Of a stretch of DNA of 64,000 nt, positions 47,301 through 58,674 are shown in pieces. Position numbers and translations under genes: made by a program. The stretch covers positions 620,001 to 684,000 of the forward strand of contig CM034142.1 in NCBI GenBank assembly GCA_019914995.1, written 5' to 3'. Each line of letters starts with the position of its first letter. Position 1 is the first letter of the stretch. The stretch is from Acanthochlamys bracteata (Eukaryota > Streptophyta > Magnoliopsida > Pandanales > Velloziaceae). The notes below the pieces were generated by a model. That model made no database searches. It was not told where the DNA came from and saw nothing but the letters and a program-made list of their open reading frames with translations.

Positions 47301-49107
47301 TTACATTTATGATAGCACCATTGGAACTGGAGCTCATCATTGAAATCACAAAAAAGAAGGCCCTACAAAATTTAACTGAACATGCTTTTTGTTGCATCCC
47401 AAATCTCTCATAAACAGTAACAAACTATAAGGCTAGCTAGCATATATCTCAAGGAAGGGAATTGATGAATAGATATTCAGTGAAGTTGCAGCATTTTCAG
47501 AACTACGGATGACTATCTTACCAAAATAATGTTACAAAATCAGATATTGAAAGCGTGCTACAAGATCACATTAATCTTTAAGCACCTCTCCAAAATAGAA
47601 CTTTAAGAAAGAAGAGAAAGTCAATCAGTGAGTTGCAGATATATGTACTAAATGAACTTATCCCAAATAATTATACACACACACACACACACATATATAT
47701 TATATATGACAAGATAAGAGATTAAAGAATAACCTAACATATAAAGAAAATGGAAGCGTTCAGACCTGGATTGTGCCAAAATTTTTCATTTGTGACTTCG
47801 CGTAATAGCCGTTCAACTGATGAATCTTGGTGCTGCATGCTACTTGAAGTTGGCTTTTTCAACTGAAGTTGCTTGTTGTTACCAAGGTTGACATCATCGT
47901 GATTTTGACGAACAGCTAGAGGCTTCTTTGACATAATAGCTGGATTCTTGGACTGCTTGGGGTCTAGTGGTTGCTTCCATGATCCTTGCCTAGAAGTTTG
48001 TAATGATGCTTCAGAAGATGACTCGTTATTATCCAATTTTTTGGACCGCTGCCGAGCTGCTGAATTAAAAGAGCCATTTGGTTCAATCTTTTGGTCACCT
48101 AAGTCTGTGTAGTGGGGAGATTCACATGAGCTATCTAGCTGCCTTTGATCCTTGGTTATTGCCTCACTCTGCTTTTCTGCATAATGATCAACCACAGCAG
48201 AACCAGAACGACAAGACTCTTTCACAGTACGAGTGACAATTGGAGCTGGAAAACAATTTTGCCTCCTTGGTGTTGATGTCTTCATAGCACTTGTTTGCTT
48301 AGCATCTTCCACATTAATAAACATTGTCTTCCTTGCTCTTTTTTTACCCAACATCGCTTCCTTATGCTCATCAAGCTTAGGTCTTTTCAAAGGATTGGTA
48401 GCAATCCTCAATGCATGAATTGCTTCTGTACCTTTCACTTCTTTCATCTTAACAACCTGCGAAGTTTCTGGTGAACCATTGACAACGTCATCTCCTTTAC
48501 TAACAGACTCAACCTTAGCACCGCTTTCACATCTTGCGACAGTGGAATTATCAGCCACCTTGCCACCACTCTCATGGACCCCATAACCAGAAGACCTGTA
48601 CTCAGCTGATTGGCTGGAACATTCATTTTGTGTGTTCTCTTTTTGTTCACCAGCATCCCCGAAGCTGATGTCATCACGCTTAGTACTAGAATTCACAACT
48701 ACTTCAGAATCACTAGTGCCCTCAAACTCAGATAATTCCCCTTCTTCTTTCTCTGTTGCTTGAACAACTGGTGCAGCAGGTGCCACTACTTTTGAAAAGC
48801 CACTATGTTCACTATCACTATGCCTTGTAGACAAAAAGGGCAGATCTTGGTTGGTAACATCAGGCTTCCCCATATTGTTGTCATCAGCTCTTACAAAAGG
48901 CTGAAAGCCTGAACCTGATGCTGTGTGGGTGAATGCATGGTTATTGGCTATTCCCTGATAACCTTCTGGTTTAGGGGAAAAGCTTGATGTAGGAAATAGG
49001 GTTGTAGAACGGGTTGACTGAGGCTGGAAACACATAGAATTCTTCTCATCTTCCTCTTCCGGAGGAAGTTCATTAAGATCAAACAGTAGTCCTTCCATTT
49101 TATCCAT
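41364..49107 (-). CDS. SEN1/UPF1-like superfamily 1 helicase (At4g30100/At2g19120 type), seven exons
   Basis: A predicted ATP-dependent RNA/DNA helicase related to yeast Sen1 (R-loop removal, termination). Exons (minus): 49107-47766, 47060-46872, 44953-44858, 44775-44604, 43992-43860, 43727-41961, 41762-41364; all phases match and the product is about 1365 aa, close to the family length. The N-terminus has the family signature LLFDLNELPPEEE, then about 400 low-complexity residues with SEFEG and a KKRAR basic patch (possible nuclear import). A conserved middle domain follows (GWYDAIVLPVHECKWTFKEG, LGSLATTQREYV). Helicase motifs: GPPGTGKT at about 720-727 (I), VVIDEAAQASE at 995 (II), GDPQQLPATV at 1023 (III), QYRMHP at 1063 (IV), VDAFQGQERDVVIMS at 1189 (V), NVALTRARRALW at 1222 (VI). 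All catalytic residues look intact. The start is the first ATG before LLFDLNE. Confidence 0.95.
46119..46427. repeat. 19-bp inverted repeat split by the MITE insertion
   Basis: ATTGTCTTATGCCCTACTA at 46119-46137 and TAGTAGGGCATAAGGCAAT at 46409-46427 are inverted with one mismatch. If the MITE and one TAA copy are removed, they form a stem with a 5-nt AATGC loop. Confidence 0.85.
46139..46401. mobile_element. Tourist-like MITE inserted in a helicase intron
   Basis: 263 bp between TAA at 46136-46138 and TAA at 46402-46404. The left end GGTTTGTTTCAAATACACG is inverted against the right end as GGGCTTGTTTTAATTACAC. The inside contains repeated AAAGTAGAGTTCGGTGAG and GAAGTGAAGTTTGGTGTG words. It is the least eroded copy of this family in the window, so probably the youngest. 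Confidence 0.85.
47061..47765 (-). other. Intron 1 of the helicase coding region
   Basis: A 705-bp intron separating the low-complexity N-terminal exon from EDAELQCVPG. It contains the (AC)n(AT)n microsatellite at 47674-47709. Confidence 0.85.
47674..47709. repeat. (AC)n(AT)n compound microsatellite
   Basis: About ten AC units followed by AT units in a helicase intron. Confidence 0.9.
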
Positions 49108-50463
49108 TTCATGCGTACACACATATGAATGGGATATGTCTCTTCCAGAACTGATCCCTGTCCTGTTTCAGTCACAATATGGTAGTTTAATATGTAACAA
49201 CTCCAATAGGTCATTTGCAAGACGAACAGCTTTTTGTCTGAAGAATTTTCAAAACATCTGTGCAGCAAAAAATCTGACGATTACGTACTTTAGCTAAATA
49301 GACAAACATGAAACTTAAAATGGATAATCATACAGCATTCAAACATTTGATATAAAAGGACGTCAAAAGAACGAACTAAAAGGGCACACTAGAATTATCA
49401 CAACCACATCTACATTAGCAGCCAACATAGGAGTAATATTCAGCAGCCTTTGTGAAGAGCTAGAATAACAAGCAGGTACCGAACATACTCCCTTCCAACA
49501 CAATCTTACAACTTATGAATCTAGTTCAGTAAGTTAAATTATCAACAAGTGACAGATAACAGAACCCAGATTCATCTAGACTAATTGACAAAAACGAACA
49601 AAACGGTTCCACATGCAACAAAACAACTTAGAACATACATAGAAATCGAACAAAGCTAATACCAAATGTTGGCTACATGAAACTCAACTCTTCAGAAATG
49701 AGAGCCCTACAAGCAATATAACTTTGGAATCAAGTAATAATCTCATGTTGATTAGAAAAGCAATTAGTAACACTTTGAAATTAAGCAAACCACATGCAAG
49801 CAGGAGCGATCCTCCTCTTTCCAAATTAGAGTCCAAGGAGTAAAATCTCACACTGATTCACTCATTTTGTCCTAGTAATCTACCTCATCAGGAAATGTGT
49901 CGATTTTCACTAATCTTTCTATCTGAATTCCTAGCTAGCTAATTCATTATCGATTACAAGTCTTCAATTAACCTAAACTCATGCTAACATCTTAGCGAAG
50001 AATTCCACTATCAATCCACTAAATTAGCACCAAATTGCATTCAATTTCGCAGACAAACCACCAAATTCCAGATCTCAAGTGCCCCAAGTTACTCCAAAAT
50101 TCATCAAAGCAACTTCAAATTAGCAGCAATCCTTTTCGAATCAGCATTGAATCTCTTTCATTACTTACTAAACAAATTGTATTATTGGTCAACCCGAAGA
50201 GATAATCTATCAAGCAGAACTTCGGCAGCCAAGATATTTGAATCAAATTAAACTCTAAAGAAAGATTCTTGGTTTAGGAATCTTACCTCGAACAAGAGGA
50301 AGAATCGCAACAGAAAAGTTCTTACGAATTCTTTTGAAAAAAGAAACCTTCTAAAGATTTTTCCAATAATTAATAAATTTTCTCTCGCGAGAACGAGCTC
50401 GAAAAGAGGCTTGTTTGCTTCTGGTATAGAAGAATTAGAGCGAAGCTAAGGGTCCTTTATATA
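49108..50463 (-). promoter_or_regulatory. 5' leader with intron and TATA box of the helicase gene
   Basis: TATATAA lies at 50457-50463 on the minus strand. A noncoding first exon ends with sense TTCGAG then GTAAGATT at about 50286. An acceptor, sense CTGAAACAG, stands at about 49161, some 50 nt before the ATG. The roughly 1.1-kb leader intron is of the kind known to raise expression of plant housekeeping genes. Confidence 0.6.
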
Positions 50464-52295
50464 GAAAAAAATTCCTTTCCCATTTTCATTTCCCCCTTCT
50501 AATTTTACATATTCACATCCATCACTCAAGCTCATAACCGTTCGCTTAGAGTTTTAAGTGGTTTTTGAAATTGTTTTTTAAATAAAATTTTGTTTAAAAA
50601 GAAAAATATTTTTTTAAATGAGCTTAAACTTTTATCTGAAAGTAATAATAAAAAATTTTATTAAATAAATTTTTTATATTTTTAAATATTTTAAATAGAT
50701 ACTTATACAAATATATTAAAAATTAATAAACTAGCTTCTAGAAAGCAATATCAAACAGTTTCTTTCAATATTTTAATTTTAATTTTATATTTTTAATATA
50801 TTTTTATAAATAATTAAAAATTTATTTAAAAATTTTACATAATAAATTTTTTATTACTTATTTTTATTATTCTTTAAAAAAATAAACTTATTATAAAATA
50901 AACAAGTTTTTATGTTAAACAAATTTTATTTCAAAATATTCTTATAAGTCTACGCGGTCTGATGTCATCAGGTGAAGAGTAGAGACGGTATTTTATACAT
51001 AGGGAGGGTAGCATGCCACGTGCCGGTGACGATAATTTAACTTTCAAGGTCATTATGGTAATTAAGAGCATGTACCGTTAAAAAGGGAACGAAACCCTAG
51101 GATGGACGAGATCCAGTCACAGAGCCATTTCGCATGCGCGACTTTACTGACACGTGCTAGCGAAAAGAAAAGAAAGCACGGATGTTGTGTGGGTACTTGC
51201 ACGTGGGAAATGTTGGTGGTGGTCTTGCACGTGTGAATTGGACAGGTAGTGTAAATTTTTTAAAAACACATAAAATTAGAAAATGTAACATGACAGGTAG
51301 TGTGAATAAGACAATTTTTGTGGGTTTTGTAAGAGAAAAAGGTTTGTTTTATATTAAAATTTTATACTATGGCTCCTAGTTCCCTATGAAAAAAATTAAT
51401 ATTTCACTCAAATAAATATAGTTTAGCAATATCTAAGTTGTAATTCAAAATTGTTAATTATGAATACCGTAGTTAAAATATTTTATTTAAAACGCACTCA
51501 AGTATATATTTTTTGGAAAAAATAAAATATTATACATTACATTAAAGATTTTTACTTAATGGATTTGTGATGTATCTAAAAGACACTAGCCAAACATACA
51601 TTATGATTAAAATAATGCATTGCATTATAAAAATCTTAACTTAATATATTTGTATTATTTCTAAAATATTATTTTGAAAATATGCTTCACAAATAAAAGG
51701 TCTTGCATTATCTTAAAAAACCTTTTTTTTAAATTCACTTTTTTCAAACTCAATCTTAATATAAAATAACTTAAAATTTTAAATAAATTTTTCTATCAAA
51801 AATTTATATTTTAAATTTTAATTTTAAAATTCACTTGTATATAAAATAAATATAAAAATTAAATATTTAAATTTAATTTTATTTTTTAAACTCACTCTAT
51901 AAAAATGAATTTACCTAAAGGTACACACACCCTAAAATTCAGAATCACACTGATATCTGTTACTCATAGTAAAATTGTAAAATTCATTGGTGGAAGCTTT
52001 ACACGGTTAGAATGTAGTTCCAACCATTCATTACTCACTAAATCAGCAACATATCCACAAGCGGATGCAAAGTTCTACGTTACAAATTAGAAAAAGAAAA
52101 GATACAGAAGCTGCAATAAAAAACCGGATACTTCTATTCCCCAGTAGTAGTAAGCGGATTGTAGCTACCGTCTTCTAGAGCAACTTCTGCTATCATGTAT
52201 AACTAAGCAAAGCCTGCAAAATATAGAAAGCGAAGTTTGTCAGCCTATATTCGATGTGCAAAGGGAGACTTAGGGCAGGCAGGAAAGGATTTACC
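50464..52295. other. Spacer between helicase and phosphoglycerate mutase genes
   Basis: Eroded Tourist-like elements fill about 50555-50945. A less AT-rich block at about 50945-51260 carries four CACGTG boxes. The remaining DNA up to about 52130 is AT-rich; from there the mutase 3' UTR begins. No gene seen. Confidence 0.55.
51017..51233. promoter_or_regulatory. Cluster of four G-boxes
   Basis: CACGTG occurs at 51017-51022, 51151-51156, 51200-51205 and 51228-51233, within 217 bp. This lies about 550-770 bp upstream of the helicase TATA box. Palindromic CACGTG is the bZIP/bHLH core and the ABRE core in stress promoters. Confidence 0.5.
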
Positions 52296-54933
52296 TTAAC
52301 CATCACACATATCATCTAATTTCTGTCTGTACAGAGCCAGTTTCTGCAGGGATTCGCAAAACAGCATTAGCTATTTCTAGTATAGAAATCAGATGGCTTG
52401 ACAAAATAAAATTGTGATATAGAGTTAATATTGGAAGTGCTTTCATGAGAATATAATGAGCGAGGAGGCATGCTATAGTGTCAAAATGCAGTAGCGATAA
52501 AAAGACTACATGCTTTTTAGATTCATAGCAAAAACAAACCAAGCAGGCTGTAAATAAGCATCATTAACATGTGACTAGAAAAGCGATCAATTACCTGGAT
52601 ATGACAAATCAGAAAGCTAGATGTGGAGAAAAGAGATCAATTACCTAAATATGACAAGTCAGAAAGCTAGGTGTGGGACTACCTACACACTAAACTCACT
52701 AACGCTACGAAAATTCAAAACAAATGATGCTGTTCAAAGAGTATACTAACAGTAACCACATAGCAGAAAGAAATGTGGGTAATGCAATGAAAAGGAAGCT
52801 ATACCCTAGTATAAGCATAGACACCGGCTTCAGTAGGTCCTATAGGGCTGCCTCTTCTCAAGAACTTTTCTTCTTTGAATATGTATAGCATGGGAATTCC
52901 CGTAGACAACTCTAGATTAATCACCTATTAAACAATAGTTCACCAGGTCAAAAGTAAAAATACGCAAGACAAAACTTGCGCTACTGAAAATTAAGAAGGA
53001 CAAGAAAAGTTGGAAAACAACAAGTATCAAATCTGTGGCAGTACCTCCTCAGATGTCAACTTATCAAGATACATAATAATAGACCTGAGCGAGTTCCCAT
53101 GCGCAGCAATCATTATATTCTTTCCAGCCTGAAGTTGTGGCACAACCTGCATCATACATTTCACGCTAGCATTAAATTGCAGTATACATGACTTTAACAA
53201 TAGTATAAGTGGCTTGAGTCTAACTATAATTGAACTAGATAAGGTTTGCGGTGAGACATTCAAAGGTTTTTCGCACATAGGACTAAAAATATCGAATTCA
53301 AACATACTAGAATGAAAACTTTAGAAATAACAAATAAGCTTATCAATACAATTATATCTCTATGTGATTTAGAGTTCAATTCTTTTAAGGAACCAAGTAG
53401 TTAAGAGAACAAGAGAAGTCAAGGTGAAAGGTCACCAAAAAGTGTTAAGTGAAGCATAAAAACTTCTGTGAGTTTGTAAATATCCTTACATGCTCTTTAA
53501 AATAAGCAACAGCTCTCTGTGCGCACATTTCCAAACTTTCACCATTTGGGGGAGGAATATCATAACTACGGCGCCATTCGTGGACCTTCTCCTTCCCAAA
53601 TTTTTCAGCAGTCTCCTGCTTATTAAGACCTTGTAGCTCGCCATACCTAAAGGAAAAAGATATTATCATATTCATGCACAACTGCTGCAGCTGACAACTG
53701 GCTACCATGCAAACACAAGCATCCCATGGCTACTTACATTCTTTCATTTAATTGCCAGGCGGTGATGACTGGTATTGATTGTTTCCTTGTTTCTTCTGAA
53801 TAAATCTGGCTCCATTCGATTGCTCGTTCACTTTCATTGTGCACAACGATAGGAACCTGATAATCAATAATTTCAGTCAGATCTTAATAAGGCTGTTACT
53901 TCTAGGGGCAATTCTTCTAATTGGATACATATACAAAGAAAAACTGCTTCGCAATTTCTAATGATATGAACATACAACCATAGGTTTGCAACAAAGGAAA
54001 ACATAAAGTTCCTTGGCAGTGAAGTAGAAGCAGTTTTCATTTCAATCTTAATGATATCTTGTTTAAACTAATATGTGAGAAGCAAATATAAACCTAGTTA
54101 AAAGCAAGTTAAAAAAAAAAGAAAAACCTTCTTTCGACGATGCTGAGTCATGGCAAGCATTGCAGTCATCTGGGCACGAATCAGATCAGACGTAAATATC
54201 ATATCAATAGGTATATTCTTAATCCGTTTGCCTGCTTCAATGGCCTCTTCCACACCCTTTCGAGTCAAGGGTACATCAACACATCCTGTAAAGAGATTTT
54301 TCTCATTCCACAAAGATTCGCCATGCCTGATCAACACAAGAGCAGCTTCACCTGCAAAAGAGGAGAGATATGAGGGGTATTTACTGAAAGAAATTTAACC
54401 TTACGTAATTGAGTATGTCAAGTTGCAGCAAAGATATAGTGACAGAAATGATAAGAAAAACTTCTGCTGACTAAACCAGTAGCAGAAAGTACTTTAACTT
54501 CTGCTACTTAGCTTGTTATGTCACTGTCTACGAAAAGTATATGAATTATGTCAATGTGTCGAATTTCCTTATACCTAGCCTCATGTATTATTAGTATATA
54601 TCAAGAATTTAAATTCCAACCTCCATTTCAAGCATTAAACCAGTAGGATGACAAAGACTTACTTGATTTTTTCAAAGTATCGCTGGAGTTGCCACTTGTT
54701 GAAGATTGAACTGGTGCGGATACTGATAAGTTTGAAGTTGAAGCATGGACTACAGTCAACCTCCAAGACCTTGTGGAGTGATTTCCACTTCTAAGCAACT
54801 GCGTGTCAAGACCAAGGCCACAAGAAACCATTTTCACTGAAACCGCACACCTGACATCTGACAAACCTGAAATGCCATGACCACGGTGTACGGCGATAGA
54901 TCCAACAGCATGATTGATAGTTGCAGTAGCCAT
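52296..54933 (-). CDS. 2,3-bisphosphoglycerate-dependent phosphoglycerate mutase, probably plastid-targeted
   Basis: Interconverts 3- and 2-phosphoglycerate through a phosphohistidine. Exons (minus): 54933-54663, 54351-54128, 53856-53738, 53646-53490, 53146-53045, 52924-52805, 52343-52296; the frame is continuous and gives 346 aa. The first 85-90 residues ([20 protein letters not shown]..) are rich in S, T, R and poor in acids, as in a chloroplast transit peptide. The mature part shows [20 protein letters not shown] with catalytic H100, [56 protein letters not shown] (catalytic Glu), [11 protein letters not shown] with second catalytic H273, [11 protein letters not shown] and a C-terminal [10 protein letters not shown]. 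This is the cofactor-dependent class, distinct from the cofactor-independent enzyme of plant cytosolic glycolysis. Plastid location is inferred from the N-terminus. The ATG at 54933 is the first in frame after the leader acceptor. Confidence 0.94.
52585..52676. repeat. 50-bp-period tandem duplication in a mutase intron
   Basis: GATCAATTACCTGGATATGA followed by CAAATCAGAAAGCTAGATGTGG at 52585 recurs at 52635 with four changes. Confidence 0.8.
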
Positions 54934-55907
54934 CCTCAAACTACAGCAACGTAACACAAACCAAAGCTAACATTAGGATTCAGTTTGCATTCATTTAGAA
55001 ATACTAATGCATACAAACACTGACATCTACTTAGACTTCAGAGTAAGAAATGACCAAGTACAAATTTAAGAAGCACTTCATTTCGAGCTTACGTAGGTTC
55101 AACCACCAAGGAAACTTTCCTATTGAGAAAATTGCTACTAGGTTCAACCAGTAACTTACTATCTATTATATTTCGAAAATAGAGTGACATCTGAAAGACA
55201 GTCGTGAACATATACTGCAACCAACAAGCTTGTAAAACACTGAATTCAAAGATAAGGCTAATTATCAAGCCTTACATAAACAACTATGTGTTATGTCAAC
55301 TTATACCAGATAGAAAACACATTGAAAAAGAAAGAGAAAATAACAAAACTACTGAGCAACTACCATAATGTTATTAACCTGAAGTAAAACCTTCAAAATC
55401 CAAGGAAAAACAACAACAATCCTCCAAGTCCAATACCATCAGTTTGAAATTTGAACAACTGAGAATCACGACAAACATTCGCCCAAAATATAATATAAAA
55501 TAAAATCATAAAAAGATAATCCGCAACAAATATTGCTAAGCAAAATGAGATCTCCATCTATTTCATTTGATTCCGTTAGATTTAATAACGACCCAAATAC
55601 CCCAAACTTTCAAAATCAATCAAAACAGTCATTCATTACAGAGAATTTCAACAATAAACCCAACACCCCGACCAATCAAAACACTAATGGGCTACCAGAA
55701 AATCGAAAAAATAAACAACTATACCTTAACAAAACAAGCTCAGTATAAGATGCTTCACCTTGATGAATATGGCAGTTGTGATTCGAAATGGGTTGGAAGA
55801 AACCGAAGTGGGAAAAAAAAACTTTATATCAAATGAAGAATCAATTAAGCGATCTACACGAAGAAGAAGAAAAGCAACTGCAACAAAAAATTGGTTGGGT
55901 TTTTATA
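54934..55907 (-). promoter_or_regulatory. 5' leader and TATA box of the mutase gene
   Basis: TATAAAA lies at 55901-55907 on the minus strand. A leader intron probably runs from about 55725 (sense TGTTAAG then GTATAG) to about 54944 (sense TTGCTGTAG), a few bases before the ATG. Confidence 0.5.
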
Positions 55908-58674
55908 ACGAAATCAAACGATCAACAATGAAAACGACTGTTTATTTTTCTTTTCCTTTTCAATTTTAATTTATTACAAGAAAAAGGAAATTTTGAAAAA
56001 GGATATAAATGTAAATATCTTATGAGTATACTCTAGTGAATGATAAATGCCTTTTGGGTTCTACTAACTAATTTAAGTGACCATTTGAGAATATTTAGAA
56101 ACATATTTATTTTATTTTATAACTAAATATTACTATTTTAACGTAAACAATAATTAAATTAAAGAATTAAAAAAAATTTATGTAAATTTTTTATATTTTA
56201 AGATTTTTTAAATAAATTTTAAATTATTATTAAAAATAATTTTAAAAAAATTTAATAAATAATTTTTTTAATAGAAATCAAAACGGCCCCTAATTTGGTA
56301 CACAAGATGAGAAGACTGAGGCCACATTTAAGAATTTTGATAGCTGAATTTCTAGAAAATTTTTTAATAATGTTTTATTAAAAAATGTATATAATTATTG
56401 TGACATATAATTTACACATATAGTTTTATAATATGAATATAATTTTTTGAACTTAAAAAATTCAAAGATTATTATAGGCTATGTGTGTTACAGTTTTTTC
56501 TTAATTTATTTGTTATTCAAGTAGGTTAGTGATTGCTTATAATAACAGCTGAACAATTTTGAATAAGATTTTATTTTCATGATATATAGAACTAATTCAA
56601 CAAAATATGGCTATTAGAATGAAGAAGAGACGTGTATGGAATAAGTCAAAAACTCTTCAAAATCTCAACAACCATTTAGGAGGTATATGAAATAAAAATT
56701 TTTAAAATACAAATGTTTTTATTCTAGTTTGATAAATACAATTTTGATATAAATTGTAAAATTTTTATATTTTAAAATTTTTAAATAAATTTTATAAAAT
56801 ATTATTAAAATTATTTTAAATATAAAAGAAAAAGTTTTCGAATAAACATTGTTAAACAGTCCCTTAATCGCATGTAGTAGGTTCTAGTCACTTTATGAGA
56901 CTTTGACCTGGATCAAACTCAACCCAAACCCTAACCTTTCTATTAAAGAAAAACACACGAAACTTCGAATGAGTTTTCTATGTCTATTATTTTTGAGCTT
57001 GTGTCAATTGTACATAACTCGAAATGTTTAATGTGAAATTTAAATTCAAATTCACTTTTGTGTTTATTTCGAATTTATGTTTAATTTATTTTTATCGAAT
57101 TCAGATATATCGAATTCAGTTTTCTAAAACACAGTCTTTATGAAATAATTAATGTATAACACGTAACAAGAACACAACAGACAAGAATCGAGATTCTTGT
57201 TAAAGTTGACAAAAAAGTTCATTCCAAACACAACTTTTTATTTTTTATTTTTTATTTTTTAATATATTTTTTATAAATTTTTTAAAAAATTAAAAAGTAT
57301 AAAAAAATCTTACATAATAAAATTATTTTTATTATTTATTGTTATTATTTTTAAAATTAAAATAATAAAACTCGTTTAGGATAAAAATATTTTTTATTTA
57401 AAAAATTCACTCTTGACAAAACGATTATTTATTTATTTTTATATATTAATTTTGTCAGATTAATTCGAAATATTTTTTTAATATATTTTGCGCAAGGTAA
57501 AAATTAGTTTAGCAATCCACTAAATTATTTTTAACTCATTTTTTACAAAATAAAAAAATTAAAATAAATATTTTTAGCATAATTTTATTTTAAAATTTAC
57601 TTTTAAAATAAAATAAATATAAAAAATTATTTTTCACTAAATATTTTATTTTTTAAACTATTTTTAAAGAATGAGTTTAGCTGAAGGAAAATACGCCCTA
57701 AGCGTGCCCAAAACAAAATTCATCACCTACCTACTGACCCTTCAAAGTTTCAAATTTACGGGAACATTAATTGTTAGGAAGCAACGAGTAGGGCATGACA
57801 ATAAGGGCACTATAGAAATTTCTTTTATTAAAATAATCTTACTTCTAATTATTTAAAAATAAAATAAATATAAAAATATATTTTTATAAATTTAATTTTA
57901 AAATTTAAATTTATTTTTTATAAACAGCGCTAGATAAAGACGGAAAAAAAGAAGCCGAAATCTTAGAACTGAACTAGCTAGAACATCAGAGACAAATTGT
58001 GCAGTTTTGCATAGCAATCGAATATACTTGCTAAGCTACTCTGGAACAACCTGGTAAGAATAGAACTTATTAGTTTAAAACTGTGTGGACGTTCGAGAAA
58101 ACTTAACATTTTTTTTCATTCTAATTTGTTATGTCATACTTAATAATAAATTTTCTAAAATATTTTATAACTTTTTAAATTCAAAACAATTTGTATTATA
58201 AATACTTTTATTAATTATTTTTATTATTTTAAAATAAAAAATTAAGATTTGTTTTTAAAAAATTTAAAATATATTTTAAATTTTTGTTTTCTCAATAAGC
58301 ACTTTCAAATTTGATAAGAATTCAAATTCTATATAAACCCATTTTCAACTTCGCAAACAATAACACAGTTCTCTAAAGGTCTTTTTCAAATTTAAAAAAT
58401 ATAAATACATAATACATAAATAAATAAAATATATATACATTCTTTTTCAAATTTTCATAAATTTTTAGCACTTGACTCGCATAAAGTAGTCTTAACATTT
58501 TGTTAATTGCTTCTATAACATTTTCTTTTCCTTTTTTCTGGATAGCTAGTGTTTCCACAAAAGGTCAAACATCGTAGACAAGTAAAAATTTTGCCCCAGA
58601 AGTTACATTCTTTTTTTCAAACAAACGTTCTATCAGAAATTGTTCAGAAAAACAAGCTACGTTTACAAGGGCAA
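55908..58674. other. Intergenic tract between mutase and cyclin T genes
   Basis: AT-rich with eroded Tourist-like elements (about 56050-56290, 56660-56870, 57000-57140, 57210-57430, 58090-58300). No gene is supported. The part right of about 58550 is the likely cyclin T 3' UTR. Confidence 0.55.
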
